Assembly (NCBI RefSeq): GCF_000519325.1
Contig: NZ_KI912613.1
Span: forward strand, 1,477,317-1,541,316
Direction of reading: 5' to 3'
DNA: 64,000 nucleotides
From: Patulibacter minatonensis DSM 18081
Lineage (GTDB): Bacteria > Actinomycetota > Thermoleophilia > Solirubrobacterales > Solirubrobacteraceae
Positions within the stretch are counted from its first letter, which is position 1; each line of letters opens with the position of its first letter. Position numbers and translations under genes: made by a program. Under the pieces are notes generated by a model. It saw only the letters and a program-made list of their open reading frames with translations. It was not told the DNA's origin and searched no databases. Below, in pieces: positions 1 to 9,317 of this stretch.

Positions 1-445
1 ACCCGGTCAGCAGACCGACCAGGCCACCCGCGACCAGCAGCTTGCCGAGGGGCACGTCGGGGCAGGGAAGCTCGTCGCCGGCCTGCTCGGAGCACGCGCG
101 CCTCCAGGTCATGATCCCGGCGATCGCCATCACGGGCACGAAGGCGAGGATCAGCGCCGGGCCGCTGACCTCCTGGTTCAGGATCGTGCCGAGGAGCGAT
201 CCGGCGGCGGCGGGGAGCGAGAACAGGATCGCCAGGCGCCAGCAGACGTTGCCGCCGCGCGCCGGCGCGCCCGCACCGACCGAGGCGGCGAGCGCGACGA
301 CGATCAGGGACGCGGTCGAGGCGGGCGTGACGTGCTCGCCGAGGACGTAGACCAGGACGGGGAGGGCGAGGATCGCGCCGCCGCCCCCGACGGTCCCGAC
401 GATCAGCCCGATCACCAGGCCGAACGGGATCGCCAGCAGCGTCAC
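1..445 (-). CDS. TauE/SafE family sulfite/organosulfur exporter (N-terminal part, cut by window edge)
   Basis: Integral membrane permease of the TauE/SafE (DUF81) family, which exports sulfite, sulfonates or other small sulfur anions. The GTG start at 445 follows a GGAGG-type ribosome site about 8 bases away. It opens with a hydrophobic helix carrying the glycine-rich stretch GTVGGGGAIL and then PVLVYVLG, typical of the first half-repeat of the family. About 148 residues are present and the rest lies left of the window. It begins 38 bases after the stop of the persulfide dioxygenase gene on the same strand, so it is the third gene of the ArsR operon. Export of sulfite made by that enzyme is the likely role; substrate is inferred from context only. 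Confidence 0.82.
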   Translation of the reverse strand, partial: MTLLAIPFGLVIGLIVGTVGGGGAILALPVLVYVLGEHVTPASTASLIVVALAASVGAGAPARGGNVCWRLAILFSLPAAAGSLLGTILNQEVSGPALILAFVPVMAIAGIMTWRRACSEQAGDELPCPDVPLGKLLVAGGLVGLLTG

Positions 446-483
446 CGGGTCCTCCCGCCGCGGCGCGCGGGCCGGGTCGGCAT

Positions 484-1878
484 CTAGGCCGGCGTCTCGG
501 CGGTGCGCAGCTCGTGACCGAGACGCCCCCACTTCGGGACGCCACCGTCGACGACGTGGACCACGTCGCGTCCGCCGTGGCGGACCACGAGGCTCGCGGC
601 GGTCGCCGCGCGCTGGCCGGAGCCGCAGATCACCGCGACCGGGAGGTCCGGATCGAGGTCCTGCGGCCACGACGTGATGTCGTGCCAGGTCGTCAGCGCC
701 GAGCCGGGGATGTGGCCGGCGTCGTACTCCTCCGCGTCCCGGACGTCGAGGATCTGGAGGTCCGGCGTCGCGGCCCAGTGGTCCTCGAACGCGTCGAGCG
801 ACACCCGCTCGATGGTCCCGACAGGGCGCTTCTCCTGTCGCCACGAGGTCATGCCGCCGTGGAGGTAGCCGCCGAGCTTGCGGATACCGACGGCGAGCGC
901 GAGCTTGCCGGCCCGGTGGCCGTCCTCGTCGTCGCGGCCGATCAGGACGATCTCCTGCTCCCGGTCCGCCAGCCACGCCAGCTTGGACCCGAACCCTGCC
1001 CGGTGCATCGGGGCGCAGATCGCGCCGGGGATGTGCGCCTCGTCGAACTGCAGGTCCGTGCGGACGTCGACCAGGAGCGCGCCCGCGGAGCGCTTGAGCT
1101 CGACCTGCTGCGGGGTCAGCGGCAGCAGCTGCACCCCCTCGGTGACCAGTGGCCCGCGGTTGAGCTCCACGATCGCCTGGAAGTTCGGCGGCTGCGGGCC
1201 GAGCTTCGCCAGCGCCTGGTCCACGAACTCCTGCTCGTCCTCGATCCGGAGCGTCGGGTTGGCACGGCGCTCGTAGCCGATCGTCGAGGACACCTTCATG
1301 TCCATCCCGGGGCCGCCGCACATCGAGCCGCCGAGGTGGCCGGGCCAGACCTCGACCTCCGGCGGCAGCACCAGCAGCCGGTCCTTGAGCGACCGGAAGA
1401 TGCCGCGGGCGCCCTCGGCCTTCTCGATCGCGAGGTCCGGACGCGCGACGTCGTTCACGAAGAGCGTGTCGCCGGTCAGGACGGCCCACGGCTCGTCGCT
1501 GCGCTTCGTGTCGATGAGCGCGAAGGCGGTGTGCTCCGGCCGGTGGCCGGGGGTGTGGATCGCGCGGACCGTGAGGCCGCCGAGCGCGAACTCGTCGCCG
1601 TCGTCGAACGGCTGATGGTCGTAGGACGGCACGGCGAGCCGGTGCACGTGGATCGTCGCCCCGGTCGCGACCGCGAGACGGCCGTGGCCGGAGACGTGAT
1701 CGGCGTGGTTGTGGGTCTCGAAGACGTGCTCGATCGACACGCCCATGTACCGCGCGAGGTCGAGGTACTCGTCGATCTCGAACCGGGGGTCCACGACGGC
1801 CGCGACGCCCTCCTGCTCGTCCCCGATCAGGTAGCTGGCGCACCCGAGATCGTCGTGGGTGATCTGGCGGAAGATCAT
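484..1878 (-). CDS. Persulfide dioxygenase-like MBL hydrolase fused to two rhodanese domains
   Basis: A 464-residue cytoplasmic protein. The N-terminal metallo-beta-lactamase domain (about 1-240) carries the metal motif HxHxDH at residues 56-61 (HNHADH), followed by THE-type and DTLF motifs as in ETHE1/Blh persulfide dioxygenases, which oxidise glutathione or other low-molecular-weight persulfide to sulfite. Two rhodanese domains follow. The first (about 265-355) lacks the catalytic Cys: IGRDD stands where CxxG is expected. The second (about 370-460) keeps an active-site loop, VICGSGQRA. The ATG at 1878 overlaps the stop of the upstream ArsR gene (ATGA), indicating translational coupling. This is the usual bigR-blh type sulfide detoxification arrangement. 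Confidence 0.9.
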   Translation of the reverse strand: MIFRQITHDDLGCASYLIGDEQEGVAAVVDPRFEIDEYLDLARYMGVSIEHVFETHNHADHVSGHGRLAVATGATIHVHRLAVPSYDHQPFDDGDEFALGGLTVRAIHTPGHRPEHTAFALIDTKRSDEPWAVLTGDTLFVNDVARPDLAIEKAEGARGIFRSLKDRLLVLPPEVEVWPGHLGGSMCGGPGMDMKVSSTIGYERRANPTLRIEDEQEFVDQALAKLGPQPPNFQAIVELNRGPLVTEGVQLLPLTPQQVELKRSAGALLVDVRTDLQFDEAHIPGAICAPMHRAGFGSKLAWLADREQEIVLIGRDDEDGHRAGKLALAVGIRKLGGYLHGGMTSWRQEKRPVGTIERVSLDAFEDHWAATPDLQILDVRDAEEYDAGHIPGSALTTWHDITSWPQDLDPDLPVAVICGSGQRAATAASLVVRHGGRDVVHVVDGGVPKWGRLGHELRTAETPA

Positions 1879-2228
1879 GCGGTCTGCTCCCGGGTGGCGG
1901 GATCGAGGATCTCCGCGAGCTCGTCGAGGTGCTGGCGGAGACCGCCGCAGACCAGCTCGCAGATCGCGAAGACGGATTCGTCGGCGATCGCGTAGTACAC
2001 CGTCGTGCCCTCCTTCGTGCGGGACACGATCCCGGCGCGATGGAGGATCCCCAGGTGCTTGGACGCGTTCTGCTGGGTGGCCCCGAGCGCCTCGCGGAGC
2101 TGTCCGACCGACGCCGGGCCGTCGCGGAGGTGGTCCAGCAGGCGGATCCGCGTCGGATCGCCGATGACGCGGAAGCGCTCGGCGATCACCTCGGCCAGCG
2201 CCTCCGGGATCGGATGGGTGAACTCCAT
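1875..2228 (-). CDS. ArsR/SmtB-family repressor, BigR/SqrR-like persulfide sensor
   Basis: A 117-residue winged-helix repressor. The recognition region (about 38-62) includes SVGQLREALGATQQNASKHL, and the beta wing reads GTTVYYAI. Two cysteines lie close together in the C-terminal helix (C90 and C94, CELVC), a possible thiol switch. BigR/SqrR regulators sense persulfide by Cys chemistry, but with a different cysteine spacing, so the mechanism here is inferred. It is first in an operon with the MBL-rhodanese protein and the TauE exporter. A 22-bp palindrome covers its own promoter, indicating autorepression. No ribosome site precedes the ATG, and a TATAGT -10 lies 6 bases upstream, so the mRNA is probably leaderless. 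Confidence 0.88.
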   Translation of the reverse strand: MEFTHPIPEALAEVIAERFRVIGDPTRIRLLDHLRDGPASVGQLREALGATQQNASKHLGILHRAGIVSRTKEGTTVYYAIADESVFAICELVCGGLRQHLDELAEILDPATREQTA

Positions 2229-2232
2229 GAAG

Positions 2233-2254
2233 CAACTATACAGCTACACAGTTG
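2233..2254. promoter_or_regulatory. Palindromic operator overlapping the arsR/bigR-like promoter
   Basis: A near-perfect 22-bp palindrome with arms CAACT and AGTTG around a central AGCT; mismatches are only purine/purine or pyrimidine/pyrimidine swaps. It stands out as AT-rich in GC-rich surroundings. On the minus strand it overlaps a promoter with -35 TTGCAA, 16-bp spacing and -10 TATAGT, the latter ending 6 bases before the ATG at 2228. A repressor bound here would block RNA polymerase. The size and symmetry fit an ArsR-family dimer. Confidence 0.8.
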
Positions 2255-2326
2255 TATTGCAATCTCGGCGTGTCATGGGCCTCGGCGTCGAGCCCGGGCC
2301 CACGCCGCTCGCCGCCGGGGAGGACC

Positions 2327-3133
2327 TCAGCGCGAGCACGCCCCGGCCCGCGAGACGGCCCGGGCGATGGCGTCCACGTCGTCGGAGGCGCCGACCCGCT
2401 CGGCCGCGGTCGAGCCGCGGGCGACGACGTAGACCGAGGGGGTCGCGTCGGTGCCGAGCCGCGCGACGAGCCGGTCGTCGGCGGCCGCGAGCGCGCGGCG
2501 GTCCGACGACGCGCGGGCGGGGGTCCGGGCGGCGGACGTCCCCGGAGCCGCGTCGGCGACGCTCCGGAGGAGCGACGGGGTGGCCCACTCCTCCCGTGTC
2601 GATCCCTGGTTCCAGAACGCCAGCTGCACGAAGCCCCAAAAGCGACCGTCGGCGGCGAGCCCGTACGCGGTCCGGCGCGCGACGGCGCCGTCGGTCGTGC
2701 CCCGCGCGGCGTCGCGGAAGTTCACGAGCACCATCCGCAGGTTCGCGCGGCCCGTCCGCACGAGCCGCCGGACGATCTCGGGCTGCGTCTCGATCGCGTG
2801 CTCCTTGCAGCTCGGGCACTTCAGGTCGGACACCTCCACGATCGTCGCGGGGGCGTCGCGGCGGCCGAGCACGGTTCCCCGTCGGCCGAGTCCCCGCAGC
2901 AGCGCGGTGGTCTCGTCCGCGCCGCGGATCACGACCCCTCGGACCATCGTCCGCGACCCGTCGGCCGCAGGGTCCCGCTTGAACGACCCCGCCGCCACCA
3001 CCCCACCGACGACGAGCACCACGACGCCGAACGCCACGACGAGCAGCCGCAGGCGGCGGCGAGCGTCGGACGGCGACGGTCGGTCGCTCCTCGCCGGAGG
3101 GCCCGTCGGCGGCGGGCGGCGCGATCGATCCAT
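2327..3133 (-). CDS. Membrane-anchored DsbA-like thioredoxin-fold protein
   Basis: A 268-residue protein with an N-terminal transmembrane segment (about 29-48), so the thioredoxin domain faces outside the cytoplasm. The active site CPSC is at residues 106-109 (DLKCPSCKEH), matching the DsbA/thioredoxin_4 family of disulfide oxidoreductases. A cis-Pro-like TPSVYV follows near residue 238. I chose the ATG at 3133; an in-frame ATG at 3169 would add 12 residues. It is divergent from the TDT transporter at 3238. An inverted repeat (CATTCCG at 3167-3173 and CGGAATG at 3194-3200) lies between the two. Role: extracytoplasmic disulfide formation or thiol handling; partner unknown. Confidence 0.8.
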   Translation of the reverse strand: MDRSRRPPPTGPPARSDRPSPSDARRRLRLLVVAFGVVVLVVGGVVAAGSFKRDPAADGSRTMVRGVVIRGADETTALLRGLGRRGTVLGRRDAPATIVEVSDLKCPSCKEHAIETQPEIVRRLVRTGRANLRMVLVNFRDAARGTTDGAVARRTAYGLAADGRFWGFVQLAFWNQGSTREEWATPSLLRSVADAAPGTSAARTPARASSDRRALAAADDRLVARLGTDATPSVYVVARGSTAAERVGASDDVDAIARAVSRAGACSR

Positions 3134-3237
3134 GTCCGGCGCGTGCCCGGCCGCCGGCCTCCGAAGCATTCCGTTCAGGCATATGAGCGACGCCGGAATG
3201 ACTGGTGGACGGGCGTCTCGCAGCGCACGCTGTCTCC

Positions 3238-4386
3238 ATGGCCACCACGACGAGCGCCCACCGGATGACCACCCAGCGCACCACGTCGGGCCGCACGTTC
3301 CTGCGCGAGCTCGAGCACCGCGGCGAGACGTTCGCGCACATCGGTCCCAACTGGTTCGCGTCCGTCATGGGCACCGGGATCGTCGCCAACGCCGCCGCCC
3401 TCCTGCCCCGCCAGGTCACCGGACTGCACGAGTTCGCCGTCGGCGTCTGGGTGATCGCCGCTCTCTGGCTGGCCGTCCTGACCGCGATCACCGCGGTCCA
3501 CTGGATCCGCCACACCGACAACGCGAAGGCCCACGCATCGAACCCCGCGATGGCCCCCTTCTACGGCGCGCCCCCGATGGCGCTGATGACCGTCGGCGCC
3601 GGCGCGCTGCTGGTCGGCCACGACGTCATCGGGCAGCCCGCCGCGATCGTCGTCGCGTTCGTGTTGTGGAGCGCCGGCACCCTCGGCGGCCTGGCGTCCA
3701 GCGCCCTGGTCCCCTACTGGCTCTTCACCCGTCGCGAGGTCGGCGTCGAGCACACCTTCGCGACCTGGCTCATGCCCGTCGTCCCGCCGATGGTCTCGGC
3801 CGCCACCGGCGCCGCGCTGATCCAGCACCTGCCCGCCGGGCAGGCTCGCGAGGCGATGCTGCTGGCCTGCTACGCGATGTTCGGGCTCAGCCTCCTCGCG
3901 TCGCTCGTCATCATCACGCTCGTCTGGGGCCGCCTGGCCTACGAGGGGACCGGACCTACCGCCACCGTCCCCACCCTGTTCATCGTCCTCGGGCCTCTCG
4001 GCCAGTCGATCACCGCCGCCAACCTCCTGGGCAACCAGGCACACCTCGCCATCGCCGCGCCGTACTCGACCGGCTTCAAGGCGATGGGCGTCCTCTACGG
4101 CGCCCCCGTCTTCGGCTTCGCGATGCTCTGGCTCGTGATCGCCACCGCCCTGGTCGTCCGTGCGGCCCGGCAGGGCCTGGGCTTCTCGCTCACCTGGTGG
4201 AGCTTCACCTTCCCCGTCGGCACCGTCGTCACCGGCACCTCGCTGCTGGCGAAGGACACCGGCCTGGACGCCCTGGCCTGGATCGCCGTCGGCCTCTACG
4301 TGCTGCTGCTCGCCGCCTGGGGCACCGCCGCCGTCCGCACCGCTCACGGTGCGCTGCGGACCGGCACGCTGCTGCGGGCCGCCTGA
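3238..4386 (+). CDS. TDT family (TehA/SLAC1/Mae1-type) transporter
   Basis: A 382-residue integral membrane protein with about ten hydrophobic segments. The N-terminal motif NWFASVMGTGIVAN is diagnostic of the tellurite-resistance/dicarboxylate transporter (TDT) family, whose members carry malate or other anions, export sulfite, or act as anion channels. The nearby persulfide-to-sulfite operon makes sulfite one plausible substrate, but nothing in the sequence decides this. The ATG at 3238 is preferred over upstream in-frame starts because a CACGCT -10-like element sits exactly 6 bases before it, as for other leaderless genes here. It converges on the mutB gene, with only 49 bases between stops. 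Confidence 0.82.
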   Translation: MATTTSAHRMTTQRTTSGRTFLRELEHRGETFAHIGPNWFASVMGTGIVANAAALLPRQVTGLHEFAVGVWVIAALWLAVLTAITAVHWIRHTDNAKAHASNPAMAPFYGAPPMALMTVGAGALLVGHDVIGQPAAIVVAFVLWSAGTLGGLASSALVPYWLFTRREVGVEHTFATWLMPVVPPMVSAATGAALIQHLPAGQAREAMLLACYAMFGLSLLASLVIITLVWGRLAYEGTGPTATVPTLFIVLGPLGQSITAANLLGNQAHLAIAAPYSTGFKAMGVLYGAPVFGFAMLWLVIATALVVRAARQGLGFSLTWWSFTFPVGTVVTGTSLLAKDTGLDALAWIAVGLYVLLLAAWGTAAVRTAHGALRTGTLLRAA

Positions 4387-4435
4387 CGCCGACGACACCT
4401 CGGGAGCAGGCGGCCGGCGTCGGAGCGCGGGACGC

Positions 4436-6763
4436 TCAGCCCGCGGTCCCGGCCTCCGCCTCGGCCGCCGGCGCGGCGTCCTGGTCCGCGACGCCCTGCG
4501 GGTCGATCGTGTCGACCGCGGCGGCCTTCGCGGCCGGGCCCTCCGTCGGGACCTCGAGGTCGAGGCGCTCCATCAGGAGGCGCAGCAGGCCGCCGGCCGC
4601 CGTGCCGATGACGGTGCCGGGCGGGTAGATCGCGTCGGCGCCGCCGGCGCGCAGCTCGTCGAAGTCCTGCGGCGGGATGACGCCGCCTGCGACGACGAGG
4701 ACGTCCTCGCGGCCGGCCTCGTCGAGCGCCTTGCGGAGCTGCGGCACGAGCGTCAGGTGACCGGCCGCCAGGGACGACGCACCGACGACGTGGACGTCGG
4801 CCTCGATCGCCTGGCGGGCGACCTCCTCCGGCGTCTGGAACAGCGGTCCGATGTCGACGTCGAAGCCGAGGTCCGCGAACGCCGTCGCGATGACCTTCTG
4901 GCCGCGGTCGTGCCCGTCCTGGCCCATCTTCGCCACGAGGATGCGGGGGCGGCGGCCCTCCTGCTCCTCGAAGTTCTCGACGAGCGCCTTCGTGTCGTTG
5001 AACGTCTGGCTCATCGTGCCGACCTCGCTGCGGTAGACGCCCGAGATCGTGCGGATCTGGGCCGTGTGGCGCCCGAAGACCTTCTCGAGCGCGTCCGAGA
5101 TCTCGCCGACCGACGCGTGCGCGCGGGCGGCGTTCACGGCGAGGGCGAGGAGGTTGCCCTCGTCGGCGCTCGCGCCGGTGGACTTGCGCCCGGCACCCTC
5201 GGTCAGGGCCTCCAGCGCGGCCTGCACCTTCGGCTCGTCGCGCTCGGCGCGCAGCTTCTCGAGCTTCTCGATCTGGCGTGCGCGGACCTCGGCGTTCTCG
5301 ACCTTCAGGACGTCGATCTGCTCGTCGACCTCGGGCTGGAACTTGTTGACGCCGACGAGGGTCTGCTGGCCGGAGTCGATGCGCGCCTGCGTGCGGGCGG
5401 CGGACTCCTCGATGCGGAGCTTCGGGACGCCGGCGTCGATCGCCTTCGTCATCCCGCCGAGCTCCTCGATCTCGGCGATGTGCGCGAGCGCCTTCGTCGC
5501 GAGCTCCTGCGTCAGCTTCTCGACGTAGTAGGAGCCGCCCCACGGGTCGATGACGTCCGTCGTGCCGGTCTCCTGCTGGAGGAACAGCTGCGTGTTGCGG
5601 GCGATGCGCGCCGAGAAGTCGGTCGGCAGCGCGAGGGCCTCGTCCAGCGCGTTGGTGTGCAGCGACTGCGTGTGGCCCTGCGTGGAGGCCATCGCCTCGA
5701 CGCAGGTGCGCACGACGTTGTTGTAGACGTCCTGCGCGGCCAGCGACCAGCCGGAGGTCTGGCAGTGCGTGCGCAGCGAGAGCGACTTCGGGTTCTCGGG
5801 CTGGAACTGCTCCTGGAGGAGCTTCGCCCAGATGAGGCGCCCGGCCCGCATCTTCGCGACCTCCATGAAGAAGTTCATGCCGGTGGCCCAGAAGAACGAC
5901 AGGCGCGGGGCGAAGCGGTCGACCTTCATGCCCGCGTCGAGGCCCGCGCGGATGTACTCGATGCCGTCGGCGATCGTGTACCCGAGCTCGAGGTCGGCCG
6001 AGGCCCCGGCCTCCTGCATGTGGTACCCGGAGATCGAGATCGAGTTGAACTTCGGCATCTCCTGCGAGGTGAAGGAGAAGATGTCCGAGATGATCCGCAT
6101 CGACGGGGCCGGCGGATAGATGTAGGTGTTCCGGACCATGAACTCCTTCAGCACGTCGTTCTGGATCGTGCCGGAGAGCTTCGCGACGTCGACGCCCTGC
6201 TCCTCGCCCGCGACGATGAAGAGCGCGAGGATCGGCAGCACCGCGCCGTTCATCGTCATCGACACCGACATCTTGTCGAGGGGGATCCCGTCGAAGAGGG
6301 TCCGCATGTCGAGGATCGAGTCGATCGCCACGCCGGCCATGCCGACGTCTCCCGCGACGCGCGGGTTGTCGGAGTCGTAGCCGCGGTGGGTGGCCAGGTC
6401 GAACGCGATCGACAGGCCCTTCTGGCCGGCCGCGAGGTTGCGGCGGTAGAACGCGTTGGAGAGCTCGGCCGTCGAGAAGCCGGCGTACTGGCGCACGGTC
6501 CACGGCTGGTTCACGTACATCGTCGGGTACGGGCCGCGCAGGAACGGCGCGAAGCCCGGCCGGGTGTTCAGGTGGTCGACGTCGGCGATCGCCTCGGAGC
6601 CGTACGAGGGCTCGAGGTCGATGCCCTCCGGCGCGGCGAAGCGCAGGTCCTCGACCGGGCGACCGGCGGCCGCGGCGGCGGCGTCCTCGATCGCGGCGGC
6701 CGTGACGGGCTCCTGCTCGACGTCGCCGAGGGTGGCCTGCGAGAGGTCCGGGATGCTGCTCAT
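4436..6763 (-). CDS. mutB: Methylmalonyl-CoA mutase large (catalytic) subunit
   Basis: A 775-residue adenosylcobalamin enzyme that interconverts methylmalonyl-CoA and succinyl-CoA in propionate metabolism. The TIM-barrel domain (about 40-560) includes [16 protein letters not shown] and [17 protein letters not shown], typical of the family. The C-terminal cobalamin domain (about 600-740) has the DxHxxG motif with the lower-ligand His (GQDGHDRGQ), then [11 protein letters not shown]. An Ala/Glu-rich tail of about 35 residues follows. The ATG at 6763 overlaps the stop of the small-subunit gene (ATGA). No MeaB/ArgK chaperone gene is adjacent. The two cobalamin riboswitch operons in the window fit a B12-using cell. 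Confidence 0.96.
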   Translation of the reverse strand: MSSIPDLSQATLGDVEQEPVTAAAIEDAAAAAAGRPVEDLRFAAPEGIDLEPSYGSEAIADVDHLNTRPGFAPFLRGPYPTMYVNQPWTVRQYAGFSTAELSNAFYRRNLAAGQKGLSIAFDLATHRGYDSDNPRVAGDVGMAGVAIDSILDMRTLFDGIPLDKMSVSMTMNGAVLPILALFIVAGEEQGVDVAKLSGTIQNDVLKEFMVRNTYIYPPAPSMRIISDIFSFTSQEMPKFNSISISGYHMQEAGASADLELGYTIADGIEYIRAGLDAGMKVDRFAPRLSFFWATGMNFFMEVAKMRAGRLIWAKLLQEQFQPENPKSLSLRTHCQTSGWSLAAQDVYNNVVRTCVEAMASTQGHTQSLHTNALDEALALPTDFSARIARNTQLFLQQETGTTDVIDPWGGSYYVEKLTQELATKALAHIAEIEELGGMTKAIDAGVPKLRIEESAARTQARIDSGQQTLVGVNKFQPEVDEQIDVLKVENAEVRARQIEKLEKLRAERDEPKVQAALEALTEGAGRKSTGASADEGNLLALAVNAARAHASVGEISDALEKVFGRHTAQIRTISGVYRSEVGTMSQTFNDTKALVENFEEQEGRRPRILVAKMGQDGHDRGQKVIATAFADLGFDVDIGPLFQTPEEVARQAIEADVHVVGASSLAAGHLTLVPQLRKALDEAGREDVLVVAGGVIPPQDFDELRAGGADAIYPPGTVIGTAAGGLLRLLMERLDLEVPTEGPAAKAAAVDTIDPQGVADQDAAPAAEAEAGTAG

Positions 6764-9021
6764 CGCGCGGTCTCCGTCCGGGTGGTGACAGGTCGGTCGA
6801 GCGTCTTCAGCGCGTCGCCGAGGATCTCGATCATGTCCACGCCCTGCTTGACGCCGCGGTCGGCGCCGAGCGCCTGGGCCTGCTCGTCGTTCCCGCCGAC
6901 GAGGTAGACGACCTTCGCGCCCGCGTCGCGCAGCGAGGTGATCGCCGCCTGCAGCGCGTCGTCCTCGGCCTTGGGCCCGCCGGCGACCGCGGCCAGCACG
7001 GCGCCGTCGGCCTTGAGGAGCTCGCCCGCGGCGGACGGGTCGTCGAGCGGGTCGGACTGGATCGTGGCGAGCCCGCCGACGCCGAAGAAGTTCTGCGCCC
7101 ACGTGGCCTGCGCGGCGTGCGCGGCGAGGGGGCCGAGGCCGGCGAGGAAGACGCGCGGGCCGTCGTCGGTGACCTCGGCGCCCTGGACGCCCGAGGCGGT
7201 CGCGGGGGAGTCGTCGCCGGGACCGCCGGCGTCCGAGTCGTTGGCGGCGGGGACGTCGGCGGCGTCCGGCTCGCCGCCCGGACCGGCCGGCACCGGCTTC
7301 CCGGCAGCCGCGGCGCGCAGCTCCTCGAACGGCTCGGCGTCGCGGCGCGTCGGCAGGCCGGTCGCGTCGAGGTCCGTCACGGGGCCCCAGCCGGCGAGCG
7401 TGGCGAGCTCGTCGATCCGGGCGCCCGCCTCGGCGGCGGAGAGCAGGTGCGACAGGAGCTGGTCGCCGTCGGCCTCGTCGACCGACGGGCGGTCCAGGGC
7501 GCCGGCGGGCAGGTCGCCGCGTTCGCCGAGGCGATCGTTCTCGGTGCGGACGAACGACGCGCGGTCCACGGGCTCCGGGTGCACCTTGTCGTCGGCCAGC
7601 AGCGGGAAGACGTTGACGCCCGTCATCTCGCGCTTCCGGCGCGCGAGCTCACCGCGGCGGCGGTCGGCCTGCTCGGCGAGGTCGGCGGCGAAGGCATCGG
7701 CGGTCAGCGCGGCGAGCGCGCCACCGGCGCCCTCGATCTCGGTGACCTTCGACCACGCCTCGCGGGCGAGCGCGTCGGTCAGCGACTCGACGTACCAGGA
7801 GCCGCCGGCCGGATCGGCGACGCGGCGCAGCGCCGACTCCTCCTGCAGCACGAGCTGGGTGTTGCGCGCGATGCGGCGGCCCAGGCCACCGGGCGCGGCG
7901 GCACCGACCGCGTCGGCGACGACGGCGTCGAACGGCGTGACGGTCAGGCCCTCGGCGCCACCGACCGCGGCCGCGAAGCCGGCGGTCGTCGCGCGCAGCA
8001 TGTTCGACCAGGGGTCGATGCCGGCGAGCATGCGGTCGCTCGTGCGGGCGGTGAGGAACGATCGGCGGCCCTCCTCGGGGACGCCGGAGAGCTCGAGCAC
8101 GCGGGCCCAGAGGCGGCGGAAGGCGCGCAGCTTGGCGATCTCGCCGAACTGGTTCGTGCCGACCGTGAGCGTGAACTCGATCTGCGTCGCGGCGCGGGCC
8201 GGCTGCAGTCCGGCCTGCTCGGCGGCGCGGAGGTAGGCGACGCCGGTGGTGATCGCGATCGCGAGCTCGCGCACCGGGGTGGCGCCGGCGTTGACGTAGG
8301 CGCGGGTGTCGACGGCGAGCGCCCGGACCTGCGGGAACGTCTCGGCGACCTCGGCGGCCAGGCGGCCGGCGGTGGCGATCGCGTCGGCGGGGTCCTGCGG
8401 GAGGGCACCCTCGGCGGCGAGCGTGCCGAGCGGGTCGATGCGGAGCGAGCCGATGGCGTCGGCGTCCGCCACGCCGCGGCGGCGCAGCAGGGCGAGCAGG
8501 AGCGCGCCGGTGGAGATGGCCTGGGCGCCGCCGTCGACGGCGATCGGGGCGAGCTCGACGAAGACGCCCTCCAGCACGGTCTCGAGGTCGTCGACCGTCG
8601 AGATCATCGTGCCGTCGACGCCACGGGTGGCGGCGAACGCGTCGGAGCCGGGGGCGTGGCCGCCGCGCGCGGCGCGGTCGGGGCGCAGCTCGATGGCGGT
8701 CGCGCCGCCCTCGAGGTCCTCCATCAGGGCCTTGTTCGCGGCGCGGCGGTCGGGGTGCGCCTGCTGCTGGCGGATCTCCCAGGCGGCCTGGTCCTCGCCC
8801 GTGCCGGAGTTCGTGCCCCGGACGAACGGAGCGAGGCCCGGGACGCCGCCCGGATCGCTGGCCAGCGCATCCTCGCGCGTGTAGAGCCAGTTGACCTCGA
8901 TGCCGTCCTCGGTGCGGGACCGGGTCGGCGTGTCGTCCGGCGCCTTCGCGGCCTTCAGCGCCGCGGCGCGCCACTCGTCGTCGGGAACCGGTGGGAAGTC
9001 GGCAGCCAGGGGCTCGGTCAT
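6760..9021 (-). CDS. mutA: Methylmalonyl-CoA mutase small subunit
   Basis: A 753-residue paralogue of the large subunit that forms the heterodimer. It keeps the mutase barrel, for example LYTREDAL near residue 50, [18 protein letters not shown] and [18 protein letters not shown]. The C-terminal flavodoxin-like domain (about 620-750) lacks DxHxxG, as expected for a subunit that does not bind cobalamin. A Gly/Asp/Ala-rich linker (about 565-620) is longer than usual. The ATG at 9021 is preceded by GGAG at a good distance; an upstream in-frame extension is not supported. It is first in the mutAB operon. A minus-strand TAGGGT element near 9071-9076 may be its -10. Confidence 0.95.
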   Translation of the reverse strand: MTEPLAADFPPVPDDEWRAAALKAAKAPDDTPTRSRTEDGIEVNWLYTREDALASDPGGVPGLAPFVRGTNSGTGEDQAAWEIRQQQAHPDRRAANKALMEDLEGGATAIELRPDRAARGGHAPGSDAFAATRGVDGTMISTVDDLETVLEGVFVELAPIAVDGGAQAISTGALLLALLRRRGVADADAIGSLRIDPLGTLAAEGALPQDPADAIATAGRLAAEVAETFPQVRALAVDTRAYVNAGATPVRELAIAITTGVAYLRAAEQAGLQPARAATQIEFTLTVGTNQFGEIAKLRAFRRLWARVLELSGVPEEGRRSFLTARTSDRMLAGIDPWSNMLRATTAGFAAAVGGAEGLTVTPFDAVVADAVGAAAPGGLGRRIARNTQLVLQEESALRRVADPAGGSWYVESLTDALAREAWSKVTEIEGAGGALAALTADAFAADLAEQADRRRGELARRKREMTGVNVFPLLADDKVHPEPVDRASFVRTENDRLGERGDLPAGALDRPSVDEADGDQLLSHLLSAAEAGARIDELATLAGWGPVTDLDATGLPTRRDAEPFEELRAAAAGKPVPAGPGGEPDAADVPAANDSDAGGPGDDSPATASGVQGAEVTDDGPRVFLAGLGPLAAHAAQATWAQNFFGVGGLATIQSDPLDDPSAAGELLKADGAVLAAVAGGPKAEDDALQAAITSLRDAGAKVVYLVGGNDEQAQALGADRGVKQGVDMIEILGDALKTLDRPVTTRTETAR

Positions 9022-9317
9022 TCGCGGCACTCCATCGAGGGTTGCGACACGGCGTCGCAGACCCGGGACCCTATCCCTCGGCGGTTGCACGATGCACGCC
9101 GACTACCACGCCGGGACGACGGCACCCGCGACCGCGCCGCGGTCGACCCCGCAACGGGTGAGGCGCGCCCCCCGGACGGTGGAGATCGGGTCGGCGGGTG
9201 CGGCGCGGCCGGGCGGACCCGTCCCCGCCGTGGCGGCGGCACCATCGGGTCCCTGTTCTTCCACGTGGCGCGGCACGGTCCACCGGCCGACGAGCGGGAG
9301 CGTCGCGTGCCGGCCGC
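9022..9317 (-). promoter_or_regulatory. Intergenic region upstream of mutAB
   Basis: A 296-base gap between the mutA start and the end of the next minus-strand gene. I see no convincing gene. It holds the mutA ribosome site, a possible -10 (TAGGGT on the minus strand near 9071-9076), and a small inverted repeat (TGCGAC 9043-9048, GTCGCA 9054-9059) between that element and the start codon, where a repressor could bind. The remainder shows nothing I can assign. Confidence 0.35.

Noticed and set aside
514-1995. Long plus-strand ORF (493 residues) opposite the MBL-rhodanese gene
   Set aside because: Antisense shadow of a high-GC gene; no domain, no start signal, and composition is the Arg/Val/Asp pattern of shadow frames.
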